A DNA stretch of 64,000 bases from Inia geoffrensis (GCA_036417435.1 CM070913.1:17514680-17578679); one strand, 5' to 3'; shown: positions 23,208 through 35,090, counted from the first letter of the stretch. Notes: a model not told the origin generated them from the letters alone. Made by a program: numbers and translations.

Positions 23208-23577
23208 TTGGATGGTATGGTTATTTTTACATGCCAACTTGATTGGGCCACAAGGTGCTAGAATATCTGGTCAAACATTATACTGGGTGTTTCTGTGAGG
23301 ATATTTTTGGATGAGATTAACATTTAAATTGGTTGACTAAGTAAAGTAGACTACCCTCCCCAGTGTGGGTGGGCCTCATCCAATCAATTGAAGGTCTGAA
23401 TAGAACAAAATGGTTGACCCTCCCCTGAGTAAGAGAATTCTCCTGCCTGACGGGCTTGGAGCTGGGACATCAGCTCTGCAGATTTTGGACTTGCCAGCCT
23501 CCATAACTGCATGAGTCAATTCCTTATTATCTGTCTCCTGCTGGTTCTGTTTCTCTGGGGATCCCTGACTAATACAG
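23208..23577 (+). mobile_element. Ancient LTR-like repeat
   Basis: Typical word order of an old mammalian LTR-like repeat: ATGCCAACTTGATTGGGCCA, GTGGGTGGGCCTCATCCAAT, CAGATTTTGGACTTGCCAGC, GTTCTGTTTCTCTGGGGA, CCCTGACTAATACAG. I am confident it is a dispersed repeat and unsure of its subfamily. Confidence 0.65.
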
Positions 23578-26149
23578 ATGGATACATTCAGTAAATGCTA
23601 TTATTTGTGAAATTCCCATGAATGTCTATTTCCATCTCTCAACACATTGCCTGGTACATAATGTACAATAAATATACATTTTTTTACTTAAGATTTTCCA
23701 GACATTATTAATAAGAGAGGAATAATTATATATATGGATGAGACTTTATTAGATTTAAATAAAATTTTACTTTTGAAGACTGAAAATTGGACTGTAATAG
23801 ATTGGCTTAAAACAAGATTTATAGATGTTATATGAGGGGAAATTTTTTATTATTACAAATCTAGGGGTAAGAATGATCAGGTTAAATCTCTGAATTCAAC
23901 AGTTGTTGAGTGTTAAATGCAAGGCACATTTCTATTCAAATATTTTCTATCGAAGTTCACAGTTAAATCACTTAAAACAGTTGAGGATCTGCCGTATTTT
24001 ATTCTCTGAAACTTTGGGTAGTTTAAAACCCTTTCTTAAAAAATGTATATACTGTTTTTTCCCTGTATTAAATATTTAAGATTTTCCTTATCAAGATTCC
24101 TCCCTTATAATGCTCTTTTGGATCCTTCTTTTATGGATAGTATCCCCTTAGGATTTAGAGGCAAAAATTCACAGAAGAGTCTTCAGCTGTTGGAATGTTT
24201 ACTTATATGAATATGTTAATATGATTTTAGGGCCCATAAAATGCTATCAGGATGAGTGCTTTCTATATGTGCTCCAGAGTTGCAGCAGGCAGTGTCAGGG
24301 AAGGACCTCCAAAGTCCAAAGTGGGACATTGGCACTGGGTAGAGGGGGTGGAGCAACCTTGGACGAGCCATTCACTTTTGGAGTGGACCTAGTTGGTGCC
24401 TCTGCCAGGTGGAAATAATAATACCGTATATATTGGGTGCTTTGATATTTACACATTGCTCTCCCATATACTGTATCAGTCCATCCTCCTGGTAACCCTA
24501 TGAATTCAGCACTGTTACCTATATTTAATCGATGAAGGAATCTCAAGCACACAGAGAATCAGTAACACTCAGAGCTTCTCCTAGGAACAGATAGAACAGG
24601 GACGTTAATCCAGTGACAAAGTCACCTCAGTGATGCCATCTTTGACATCTCTCTCTGTCCAACTCCCTCCCTCCTCTGCCGCTGTGTGCACACACATACA
24701 CACACACACTTTTTTCCAGTAGAAATACAATCCCCTCCTTTGTGCTCCCTTAGGACTTCTAAGATGCATAAGGAAATAATTAGAACACAATGTCTTGTCT
24801 CTACCACTAACCAAAAGCAACCTGAAGTCAGGAACCTTGTCTTAATCATTTTTGTATCCCCAAATTTAGCTTAGTTGGAGGTGCTCAGAAAGCCCATGAA
24901 CAGCAGTTCTGCTTGCTTTCAAAAATGTGTCCCATTGACTTTACTGGGCTATTAGAATTAAATGAAATAATTGGCAGGTGATTTGGAAATTTAAAAACAA
25001 CATGTAATGATTTTATTATTATTATTATTATTAAAAGGTAGACTCAGAAATAAATGCAGTAATTTTAGCCTTGACCTCTGTCTGATAAATTCCATGGGTG
25101 AGAAAGCAGTTTGATAATTTTGTCAGCTACTGTTATTTAGGACATGGATGGATAACACTTGCTCAGATTATAATCATCTGGTTAATGGTAGTACTAAACT
25201 GGCCCATTAAGCAGGAAGGTATTAGTCTGGGAAAGGTGAGTGAATGTGTGTGTGTGTGCAATCTTTCTGCAGTTTTAAGAGTGTTTTCTATGAATGGGCA
25301 GCATCAGCCGCTAGTATAGCTGTATTTTTCTAAGGAAGGGATCTGTTTTTCTCCTATGGGATGATCCCTATTAAGGGCTCCCAAGGTCACAGAGTTAATG
25401 ACAGAGCTGGACCGCCTGATCCTTGTTCAATGCTATTTTCACTATTCCACATGACCCTGATTGGCAGCCACTGCCCATACGGCATGGTTTATGGTTTTAC
25501 AATTGAGATGAGTAGATAAGCAGCTCAATACCTCATTATAATTAGTCTCTTGAGTCAGCTAATACCCTTCTAATGGAATTTCATGATCTAGATTATTCAG
25601 TATTACCCATTCAAGATATTTTTGGATTTGAGATGATAATTATATAGTAGAACTGATGACAATGGCAACTAAAAACACTTGCGTGGCTTCATAGCCTGTC
25701 TTACCATAAATATTTATTATAAAACAGTTGTTTTGGACACACATGCACATTCACAAAATCAGGAATTCCTGTTAATTCTATATGTTCTGTATGTTCTTTA
25801 TTTTCTGTAGCATTGACATAGAAATCAGGTGATTCTTCTAGATAGACTTACAAGGCCATTTGAGGTTCTGTGTAACCTTACTTTTGTTTTTGTGTAACAT
25901 ACACATTCATTCTGGCCTTCGAATTTGTGGGTTAATCAGTGACTTTAAGTCATTCTCAGAAGAAATTGGTTCCCTCACTGTGGATGTCTGTCAATTCCTG
26001 TCTGTCTCACCGTGTTTGTGAATATAATAGAGAAAAATGCACCCACCGACCATCACCTCCAAGGAGAACTAGCCATAAAACATTCAGTGCTTGTGACAGC
26101 ATTCTGGAAGATCACGCTGCTGATCCATTCCGTGGAATCTGACAAACTT
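23578..26149. other. Intergenic with small repeat relics
   Basis: No gene seen. Weak MIR-like antisense near 24430-24600, an L2-like 3' end near 24825-24890, a (CA)n run near 24690-24710, a short (TTA)n run near 25015-25033 and a MIR-like stretch near 25370-25440. Confidence 0.45.
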
Positions 26150-26860
26150 GAGTACAGTGTCCTTGCTATGGACAAGGTGCTGTGCCAGTTACTGTAGATG
26201 TTTCAAAGAGATATAAACCCAGTGGCTCCTCTCAAGGAAGTTATAATCTGGGAGAGGAGGGGCCTTGATATTTATCAAAGTGAAAGATCTAAGGCAGAAA
26301 TGAATAGTTTTTATTAAAGAATAAAAAATGAAATGCTGTCGGAGCCCCAGGTAGAGAGATTATTTTCAGTGGAGAAGGGACAGAAGAATGTTCCATGGAA
26401 GGAGTGATGGTTGGTCTAGGTTCTGAAGAATGGATATTATTTTGATATGGGGAAAGGGTAGAGTGGCCTTCAATGGTCAGAGGTAGAAAGAGGCCTGGGA
26501 AAGCACAGGACGATTTTGAGGGACTGCTGTGATTGCAATCAGCCCAAGTACGCATGACATTAAAAGGACATAAAATGAGAAAGGCAGGTGGAGCCCAGAG
26601 GGCCTTGGATAGCATGTGGAGAAATGTGTATCTTTTTCCATAGACAATGAAGAAGGTATCACTTTTGAGCCAGGGAGTGACACAGCTACAGCTGTGTTTA
26701 TATTTGAGTGTGGAATGTTTTGGAGGTGGGAGACTGAAAGGATGGGGACCAGCCGGGAGACTCACAGTAGCTGAAGCAAAATGTGATAATGGCCTGGACC
26801 AGGCATGTGGCAGCAGGACTGGAAAAGGGAAGTAGACATAGAAAAGAATCATAGTGTGTG
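26150..26860 (-). mobile_element. L2 LINE
   Basis: From left to right the plus strand runs from the L2 3' end in antisense (GTGCTGTGCCAGTTACTG, GGCTCCTCTCAAGGAAG) into its decayed ORF2 region (CCCAGAGGGCCTTGGATAGC and AGGCAGGTGGAGC are its typical words in antisense). The 187-codon minus-strand frame at 26289-26852 falls inside it and is treated as chance. Confidence 0.6.
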
Positions 26861-26927
26861 TGTCAACAGTACATTGAAATAATGTTTTTTTCTGTCTGTC
26901 CTGGATGCTCTGGTCTCACTCAACAAT

Positions 26928-27048
26928 ACTCTCTCTCTCTCTCACACACGCATATGCACACGTAAGCACACACCACATATACACATGCACACAAATAGGC
27001 CCACTTGCATACACACATGCATGCATATATGCATATGCAATATACACA
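26928..27048. repeat. Compound CT / CA / TGCA microsatellite
   Basis: A (CT)n run passes into interrupted CA repeats and ATGCATGCATATATGCATATG. Confidence 0.85.
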
Positions 27049-27051
27049 CAG

Positions 27052-27165
27052 TGAGCTCCTCAAGAGTATGGTTTGCATTTTTTCTCTTTGTATTTATATT
27101 TCAGCACCTAGCACAGTGCCAGGCATTTTGTTGGCATTAGATAATCGTTTGCTGAATGGAATAAA
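27052..27165 (+). mobile_element. L2 LINE 3' end
   Basis: Sense L2 3' end: GAGCTCCTCAAGAGTATGG, TTTCAGCACCTAGCACAGTG, CCAGGCATTTTG, GTTTGCTGAATGGAATAAA. Confidence 0.8.
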
Positions 27166-27485
27166 AAACAGTTGATGTGGGGCATCAGAGCAAATGAGGA
27201 ATTGCAAAATATTGATCCTGGCTAGTGCTGGAATTTGGTAGGCAAACTACGAAAATTCTCCTATGTCCCTTATTAATTGGCATTGGAAAAAAGAGCATGT
27301 CTGGGGTTGAAGATGACTTCTGATTATAGAAATGTCTGGGCAGATGCAAAACTTTGGTGGACCTGGTGGTTGGCACAGCTGGAAAGCCTCATGCCTAGAA
27401 TATGTCTCCTCTCTGAGGTCTGAAAAAAACTTCTCATGTGAACTTCAGGACATTTTATCAAGGTTTCCTTTTAATTCTTTAGAAG
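27166..27485. other. Intergenic, no gene seen
   Basis: No repeat or gene recognised. Confidence 0.4.
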
Positions 27486-27974
27486 GTATGGTGGACAGAA
27501 TAATGGTCCCTCAAAGATGTCCAAGCGCTAATCCCCAGAACCTGTGACTATGTTAGGTTACATGGCAGGGGAAATTCATTGTGCTAAACAGCTGACATTC
27601 TAATAGGGGGATTATCCTGGGTTATCCAGATGGGCTCAATGTAATCACAAGTGAGCTTAAAAGCAGAAAAGGGAGACAGAAGAGGCAGAGGCAGAGTAAT
27701 GTGATATGAGAGACTCTACTGGCCATTGCTGGCTTTGAAGATGGTGGAAGGGGCTAAGAGCAAAGGAATGGGAGTAGACTCCGGAAGCTGAGAAAGGCAA
27801 GGAAACATTTTCCCTGAGATCCTGCAGAGAACACAGCTCTGCTGACACCTTGATTTTTATCCCTGTGACACACGAGACTTCTGACCTCCAGAACCGTAAG
27901 ATAATAAATTGGTGCTGTTTTAAGTCCCTAAACTTGTGGTAATCTGTCATAGCATCAATAGAAAACTAATACAG
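27486..27974 (+). mobile_element. MaLR LTR (MLT1-type)
   Basis: Near full-length: GGTGGACAGAATAATGGTCC, AAAGATGTCCAAGCGCTAAT, TTATCCTGGGTTATCCAGAT, CAATGTAATCACAAG, CTTTGAAGATGGTGGAAGGG, CTGACACCTTGATTTT, ACCTCCAGAACCGTAAGATA with AATAAA close behind, and GAAAACTAATACA at the end. Confidence 0.88.
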
Positions 27975-29214
27975 AAGGATAACCAGCATGCTTACTATTT
28001 TGTATTTATTATTAAATATTAGGGTACATGATGCCCCAGACTACATGAGTTATGGTTTGTGTCATGTCCTAGATTCAACTACAGAAATGTGTTTTGTTAT
28101 AAAATACCAAATCTTGGCCTGAATATAATATTCATGACAGCTTTAGTGGTGTGAAGGCAGAGTGTATGTCCTTTGATTATGTCATTCTGTGTACAGTGAA
28201 GAGGCTGATGGTCTTAAATTAAGCTCTCTGTGCAGTCCCTCAGATAGTACTCCTAGAAGGGCTGCTAGCATCTCCCATTGTGAAACACTGCATGAATGCA
28301 CAAAAATCATAGTGTGTGTTTATAACCTTGTCTGAGACACCCAAATTGTGCTTTGCTGAAACAAAACAATCATTTAAAATTTTTCATTTTTATAGTTCAC
28401 TTTCAAGTGGCATGTCTTTTGGAAGAACGTGTTTCTTTTTTACTTTCGTTATTGTTATTTGTATTGCAAGTGTCATGTGAGATGATTTAATAATTCAAAA
28501 ATGATAGTAGTAATAATATTAAACATTGTATCTTCATATTAAAAAATGTAAATTTTTGGTGACTGAGTGGGGATTTCTGTGTTTTAGCAACGTATGGGTT
28601 TGGCCTATCATTTAGTTTTGATGCTTTTTCGAAGAAGAGAGTAAATGGCAGAAAAAAATGTTTAAAATATATTCACTGTTCAACTCACATGGACACTCAG
28701 CATGACACATATGCATAATGATCACTCCTGATTCATAACAAATCCTTTAAAAGCTGGGCAAGGTGTATGTTATTTTAAAAAGCACCAATTCCTAAAATTA
28801 GCATGGACTATAAATTAATATTTGAATATGAGCCTCTGGTAAGTAACTCCCCAGACATAGAATTGCTGTGATTTTTGATATTCAACTGCACCAAATGTTA
28901 AGAGAACATAAAGCAGCCTAAAAATAAGGTATAAAATAGGATGACTAATTTTATGTGGTGAGGTTTTACAGATGAAGGAAACTCAATTTGCCAGCCCCTT
29001 TGTAAGTAAAAACTATTTGTTATTCTTGACATTATTCTGAAGTCCTTATGCAACAAATAATTGCAAGAAACAGGTCTAAAAGTGCTTATTGATAACCTAC
29101 TAAAGGCAAAGTTGTACATGATTTAAATTAGAGGATTAGTGCTGTATCTGAAAAAATTAATAGCCACTAATTACATATTTTTCTTTCATTGAAAAGCATT
29201 AAGAAAGTGAAAGC
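27975..29214. other. AT-rich intergenic, no gene seen
   Basis: About 1.2 kb of AT-rich sequence without a sustained frame or clear repeat. Confidence 0.45.
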
Positions 29215-29458
29215 AGTGGAATGTGGTGGCTGCTCCTGAAGTCTCGCTGTTTGAATTTGAACCTTGGCTTGGCTACTTGCCTGTGACCTTGAGCAAGTTA
29301 TTTAATCTTGTGCCTACATTTCCTCATCTGTAAAGTGGGCATAAATAGAACTACATAGGGTTCTTATGAGGATTAAAGTAGATAACCCACAAAAATTGTT
29401 TAACACCATCTGGCACATAGTAAGCATACATTAAAGATGACCCACTATTATTAATAAA
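29215..29458 (+). mobile_element. MIR SINE
   Basis: Sense MIR: GTTTGAATTTGAACCTTGGC, TGACCTTGAGCAAGTTATTT, CATTTCCTCATCTGTAAAG, TTCTTATGAGGATTAAAG, ATCTGGCACATAGTAAGCA. Confidence 0.85.
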
Positions 29459-29482
29459 AGAGTTATACATGTGTTTCTATGC

Positions 29483-29856
29483 TTTTTTTTTTTTTTTTTT
29501 TGGATAGGCAAGAAATGGATTTATTTAGGGAGAAACACACTCCACAGAGTGTGGGCCACCTCAGAAGGGGAGAAAAGGCACCAGGGTATGGGGTTGTCAG
29601 TTTTTATAGGGGTGGGTAATTTCATAGGCTAATGAGTGGGAGGAGTATTCCAGCTATTTCAGGAAGGGGTGGGGATTTCCCAGAATTGGGCCACCACCCA
29701 CGTTTTAATCCTTATGGTCAGCCTTGGAACTGTCCTGGTGCCTGTGGGCGTGTCATTTAGCTTGCTGATGTGTTACAGAGAGCGTCTACTGAGGCTCAAG
29801 GTCTAGTGGAAGTCGACTTGTCCGCCATCTTGGACCCATTTGGTTCTAATCAGTTT
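29483..29856 (-). mobile_element. ERV LTR-derived copy (U3-R) ending in a poly(A) tail
   Basis: On the minus strand there is a TATA box (TATAAAAA, at 29608-29601), and about 80 bases further an AATAAA signal (29525-29520). About 18 bases after that a 19-base poly(A) begins (poly-T at 29483-29501). TATA-to-AATAAA spacing fits an LTR U3-R. The sequence stops at the poly(A) site instead of continuing into U5, as expected of a copied and 5'-truncated proviral transcript rather than a solo LTR. No viral coding sequence is present. Family unassigned. Confidence 0.55.
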
Positions 29857-30420
29857 ATATCATGTCTTCGGGCTATGTCATTTTTTTTTTTAATAGATCT
29901 TTACTGGAGTATAATTGCTTCACAATACTGTGTTAGCTTCTGTTGCACAAAAAAGCGAATCAGCCATATGCATACACATGTCTCCCTATCCCCTCCCTCT
30001 TGAGCCTCCCACCCACCCTCCCTATCCCACCCCACTAGGTCACTGCAAAGCACCGAGCAGATCTCCCTGTGCTATGCTGCTGCTTCCCACCAGCCAACTA
30101 TTTCACATTCGGTAATGTTTATATGTCGATGCTACTCTCACTTCACCCCAGCTTTGCCCTCCCACCCCATGTCCTCAAGTCCATTTTCAATATCTATCTC
30201 TTTATTCCTGCCCTGCAAGTAGGTTCATCAGAACCTTTTTTTTTTTTTTTTTTTACATTCCATATATATGCATTAGCGTACGGTATTTGTTTTCCTCTTT
30301 CTGACTTACTTCACTTATGACTTCACTCTAGGTCCATCCACCTCACTACAAATAACTCAATTTCTTTTCTTTTTATGGCTGAGTAATATTTACCTATTTA
30401 TGAAAAATATTTATCTTTAT

Positions 30421-30810
30421 CTATTTATCTGTTGATGGACATTTAGGTTGGTTCCATGTCCTGGCTATTGTAAATAGAGCTGCAGTGAACATTGTGGTAC
30501 ATGACTCTTTCTGAATTATGGTTTTCTCAGGGTATATGCCCGGTAGTGGGATTGCTGGGTCATATGGTAGTTCTATTTTTAGTCTATTAAGGAACCTCCA
30601 TACTGTTCTCCATAGTTGTATCAATTTACATTCCCACCAACAGTGCAGGAGGGTTCCCTTTTCACCACACCCTTTCCAGCATTTATTGTTTGTAGATTTT
30701 CTGATGATGCCCATTCTAACTGGTGTGAGGTGATACCTCATTGTAGTTTTGATTTGCATTTCTCTAATAATTAGTGATGTTGAGCATCTTTTCATGTGTC
30801 TCTTGACCAT
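30421..30810 (-). pseudogene. L1 ORF2 C-terminal end with intact Cys-rich motif
   Basis: An open stretch of about 129 codons with [20 protein letters not shown] and then [18 protein letters not shown], which keeps the C-X3-C-X7-H-X4-C spacing of the L1 ORF2 Cys-rich end. This region is needed for L1 ribonucleoprotein formation in active elements. It continues to [11 protein letters not shown]. The upstream ORF2 is broken by a SINE, a deletion and frame shifts, so it is dead. Confidence 0.92.
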
Positions 30811-31190
30811 CTTCCTTGGTGAAAAGTCTGTGTAGGTCTTCCACCCATTTTTTAACTGGATTGTTTCTTTTTTTGATTATTGAGCTCCATGAGCTGTTGT
30901 GTATATTTTGGAGCTTAATCCTTTGTCTGTTGTTTCATTTGCAAATATTTTCTCCCTTTCTGAGGGTTGTCTTTTTGTCTTGTTCATGGTTTCCTTTGTT
31001 GTGCAAAAGCTTTTAAGTTTAATTAAGTCCCATTTGTTTATTTTTGTTTTTATTTCCATTACTCTAGGAGGTGGGTCAAAAAAGATCTTGCTGTGGTTTA
31101 TGTCAAAGAGTGTTTTTCCTATGTTTTCCTCTAAGAGTTTTATAGTGTCTGGTCTTACATTTAAGTCTTTAATCCATTTGCAGTTTATTT

Positions 31191-31510
31191 ATTTATTTAT
31201 TTTTTAAAGAAGATGTTGGGGGTAGGAGTTTATTAATTAATTAATTTATTTTTGCTGTGTTGCATCTTCGTTTCTGTGTGAGGGCTTTCTCTGTGGCAAG
31301 CAGGGGCCACTCTTCATTGCGATGTGCAGGCCTCTCACTATCGCGGCCTCTCTTGTTGTGGAGCACAGGCTCCAGACGTGCAGGCTCAGTAGTTGTGGCT
31401 CTGGGCCTAGCTGCACCGTGGCACATGGGACCCTCCTAGACCAGGGCTCGAATCCATGTCCCCTGCATTAGCAGGCAGATTCTCAACCACTGTGCCACCA
31501 GGGAAGCCCT
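31191..31510 (-). mobile_element. CHR-type SINE, long form, inserted in L1 copy C
   Basis: The plus strand goes from T/A-rich sequence through TGCTGTGTTGCATCTTCG, GTGGAGCACAGGCTCCAG and AATCCATGTCCCCTGC to CCACCAGGGAAGCCC. It splits the L1 ORF2 text, which resumes at GAGTTTATTTTTG. AGTTTATTT occurs at both edges (31182-31190 and 31513-31521) as a candidate target-site duplication. Confidence 0.9.
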
Positions 31511-32076
31511 GGAGTTTATTTTTGTATATGGTGTTAGGTAGTGTTCTAATTTCATTCTTTTACCTGTAACTGTCCAGTTTTCCGAGCACCACTTATTGAA
31601 GAGGCTATCTTTTCTCCATTGTATGTTCTTGCCTCCTTTGTCATAAATTAGGTGCCCATATGTGCATGGGTTTATCTCTGGGCATTCTATCCTGTACCAT
31701 TGATGTGTATTTCTCTTTCTGTGCCAGTACCATACTGTTTTGATGACCGTAGCCTTGTATAGTCTGAAGTCATGGAGCCTGATTCCTCCAGCTCCTTTTT
31801 TTGTTTCTCAAGATTGCTTTGGCTATTCAGGGTCTTTTGTGTTTCCATACGAATTGTTAAATTTTTTGTTCTAATCCTGTGAAGAATTAGAGAACATGTT
31901 ATATTTCTCCGTCTGTTTATGTCATCTTTGATTTCTTTCATCAGTGTTTTATAGTTTTCTGAGTACAAGTTTCTCACCTCCTTTGTCAGGTTTATTCCTA
32001 GGTATTTTATTCTTTTTGTTGCAGTGGTAAATGGGAGTGTTTCCTTAATTGCTCCTTCTGATTTTTTGTTGTTGGT

Positions 32077-32616
32077 TTATGGGAATGCGTGAGATTTCTG
32101 TGCATTAATTTTGTATCCTGCAACTTTACTAAATTCATTGATTAGTTCTAGTAGCTCTCTGGAGGCACCTTGAGGATTTTCTATGTATAGTATCATGTCA
32201 TCTGCAAACAGTGACAGTTTTACTTCTTCTTTTCCAATTTGTATTCCTTTTATTTCTTTTTCTTCTCTGATTGCTGTGGCTAAGACTTCCAAAACTATGT
32301 TGAATAATAGTGGTGAGAGTGGACATCCTTGTCTTGCTCCTGATCTTAGTGGAAATGGTTTCAGTTTTTCACCATTGAGAATGATGCTTGCTCTGGGTTT
32401 GTCATATATGGCCTTTATTATGTTGAGTTAGTTTCCCTCTATGCCCATCTTCTGGAGAGTTTTTATCATAAATGGGTGTTGAATTTTGTGAAAAGCTTTT
32501 TCTGCATCTATTGAGGCGATCATATGGTTTTTATTCCTTAATTTGTTAATGTGGTGTATCACGTTGATTGATTTGCATATATTGAAGAATCCTTGCATCC
32601 CTGGGATAAATCCCAC
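32077..32616 (-). pseudogene. L1 ORF2 reverse-transcriptase fragment with intact FADD box
   Basis: Minus-strand pieces show [40 protein letters not shown] and, in the frame at 32077-32292, [16 protein letters not shown]. The FADD catalytic box of the reverse transcriptase is preserved here, unlike in copy A (FAHN). Stops near 32430 and 5' truncation make the whole non-functional. Confidence 0.9.
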
Positions 32617-32630
32617 TTAATATCATGTCT

Positions 32631-34134
32631 GTCAAGAAAGGAGATTGAAATATTGTCTTCAGTATTGTTTGTATCATTGTTAAAATAATAATATCGCAGA
32701 ATGTTCCAATACAAGGGGTCTTGGAGACAGTCAAACTCAGCCCTCTTATTTTATTATTGAGAAAACTGAGGTAAAGATGGTTGAAAGAACTTGCCCAAAG
32801 TCACACCATTTTTCCTCTCCATGTGAATATAGGGTATTTCTCCTTTTCATGTGGATTCATGAACCAAATCAACTTTATAGAACAATTCAGTCTGATTCTT
32901 GCTCTTGCAAGGAGGAGCAAGCTTTGTCAGTGTGGGATACATAGAGGGGAGAGAGACAAAAGAATGGAAATTGAATGTTTTTTACAGGAGGGCAGCATGC
33001 ACTGAGCCATCCCACTGAGAATATTTGAAAAGGGCCCCTTTTTTCTTATCGGAAAAGTGGTGAGATCATGAATTTATTGCTGTTTCTATTATCAGATGGA
33101 ACTTAGGCAAAGTTCTTCTTTTCTTTTGATTGCATTTTCTCATCTATAAATCTAACATCTGATAAAACTACCTCCCAGTGTGGTCAGGATCTCAAAACAG
33201 TTTCAGCTGTGAGAGATGTACCAGAAAGAGGTTGTACATATTACTAAAATTGCAAAAGTGGCCTAAGGAGTAGACGAAGGCAGTTAGAGCTTGCGGTGGG
33301 TCCTGTTCTTACAACTTTTTGGGGTCAGTTATCTGCATGAGTGTCCTGTTTGGGAACAGAGGCATTTGGATCAGACTTTTTAGCTAGGTTAGAGTCCATT
33401 ACAGTGGGAACTTGAAGAGGAGGAGACAGCAGAATGTGGAAGAGCTGGGTGAAGGCGAGGAAGGGTGAGGAATAAGAGAATGAGGGAAAGGAAGGGAATG
33501 ATTTCACTTCTAATGGATGCTTTGTCTATTTTGCCTCTCATGTATTATAGGTAGAAAGGAATAGAATAAATAGAGAAGTAAAGAAAATCTGGGAAGTTTG
33601 CAAAAGAGGAAGAGAGCACCATAAACATGGCATCAGGGGTACATTTGTTGCAAGGACTCTTTTAACAAGGGGCGGGAACAGCCGTCCAACAAGAGGTTAT
33701 ATGGCTGTGCACCCTGACTATCAGCTCAATTAGGATGAACCCAAGGAAAATATTTTTCAATAAACCAAATTTTTCCCAATAAGAAGTTTGATGTGAGCTT
33801 TAGATCAATAGAGAATATGGATTTATTCTGGAGATCTTATAGGAGAAAAAGGGACAGGACTCAGGAGAAATTTGTTGTGATTTTACTTAGCATGTCTAGG
33901 ACTAAAAATTCTCACCATTCTTTCCAGAAATAAAACAGTGGGATTGAAGCAACTGAGGCTTCTTTTGGGATGGTGATATTTTTGGCAAAGAAAAAGAGTA
34001 TTTAGGGATAGAGAATCAAACCCCAGGGAAGAGGGAATTAGAATGACATTCTAGGAATTTTTCACTTAAAGAACAAAGAAGGACTACAGTTTGTATATGA
34101 CAGAGCTGATGATGTTGACGATGACACCAATGAT
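32631..34134. other. Intergenic, no gene seen
   Basis: A short MIR-like antisense stretch lies near 32730-32810. The rest is A/G-rich and without a recognisable gene. Confidence 0.45.
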
Positions 34135-34330
34135 AATAATATCTAGCATTTATTACTCGTTTACTATGGCACAGAGATGGTGCCTAACATTTGTATACAT
34201 TATATCATTTAAATTGTATCATCACAGTTTAAGGTGTCTACTACTATTATCCCCATAGATGAGGAAAGTGAGGCTTAGCGAGGTTAACTAATTTGACCAG
34301 AGTCCGAAGACAAATAGATTATGGGTGCAG
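34135..34330 (-). mobile_element. MIR SINE
   Basis: Antisense MIR on the plus strand: TCTAGCATTTATTACTCG, TTATATCATTTAAATTG, CTACTATTATCCCCATAG, ATGAGGAAAGTGAGGCTTAG, CGAGGTTAACTAATTTGACC. Confidence 0.82.
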
Positions 34331-34526
34331 TTTAAGAAATTATTCCAGTAAATAGACTGTTAGCAGAAGTCTTTCAGGTGTGGCGAACAAGGGCACAGCG
34401 ATGATCTCTTTATATAGATGGTGTAGAGTCTTTGTGAGGAAGAAGCATGTGATCTGCAGCTGAGGGCAGTCCGGAATGAAACTGCAAAGGACAGAGCTCG
34501 TGCCACCTGCCCTTACCGATGCAACA

Positions 34527-34540
34527 GCGCCACCTAGAGG
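34527..34540 (-). promoter_or_regulatory. Candidate CTCF site
   Basis: GCGCCACCTAGAGG is the reverse complement of the CTCF core with 13 of 14 positions fitting (SYGCCMYCTRSTGG; the T is A here). It lies in non-repetitive, moderately GC-rich sequence. Its orientation points toward the forward candidate at 19975. Confidence 0.45.
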
Positions 34541-35090
34541 TAGAAGGCGAGATAGTACTAGGGGCCACAGAAAATACGGGGGGAAAAAAAGACAGGGTTG
34601 ATGGGGAGGGAAGAGAGTCATGGAAGGGCAGTGAATACCATAAAGATGAGCCAGAAGAGCTGTCAAGGACAGTGCCAGTAAGAGAGTTCCTGCTGAACAA
34701 AGGAGCTGAGAATCCACTGCTCCAGAAAGGACAGGTCCGCAGTGGGAGAAAGGAAAGGAGAGACCTTTGGCAGTCATGAGCTGGGAGTGGGAGACCCAAG
34801 ACAATGAAAGTGATTAATGTGTAGGACATGGGACCCTAATCCCCGAGATTAGAATAAAGGAGAGGAGAAACAGAAGAAGAGGGGGGAAGCCTTGGGAACC
34901 TAAGTCATGCATGCCTTTACAGAAACTGTAAGGCAGGTGATTCAGGAAGGTGGGAAGCTGCTGGAGGCTGAGCTAGCCAGGTGTGGGGTAAGGGCAGCGC
35001 TCAGCCTGCGCGTTCCTGCGCACTAGGAAATTAGGCGTGTGGTTTGATGACGCTTGCCAGTAGCATTAAGTTTATGGCTAGGAATGGGCT

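Larger units (their letters stand above)
29868..32619 (-). mobile_element. L1 LINE (copy C), 2.7 kb, with inserted SINE
   Basis: Minus-strand L1 with poly(A) (29881-29891 as T), 3' UTR (to about 30395), ORF2 C-terminal region (30420-31190 and 31510-31880) and the reverse-transcriptase region (31900-32617), where it is 5'-truncated. A long CHR SINE sits inside. Near 31885 about 95 bases of ORF2 are missing compared with copy B. ATATCATGTCT at 29857-29867 and 32620-32630 is a plausible 11-bp target-site duplication; if so, 13 extra bases lie between it and the tail. Confidence 0.93.

Noticed and set aside
26289..26852. 187-codon minus-strand frame with an ATG
   Set aside because: Falls within L2-like sequence; the predicted protein is low-information (Pro/Ser/Phe-rich) with no family resemblance.
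34340..34804. 154-codon minus-strand frame with hydrophobic stretches
   Set aside because: It starts with TTG, overlaps another frame equally long on the same strand, and has no recognisable domain.
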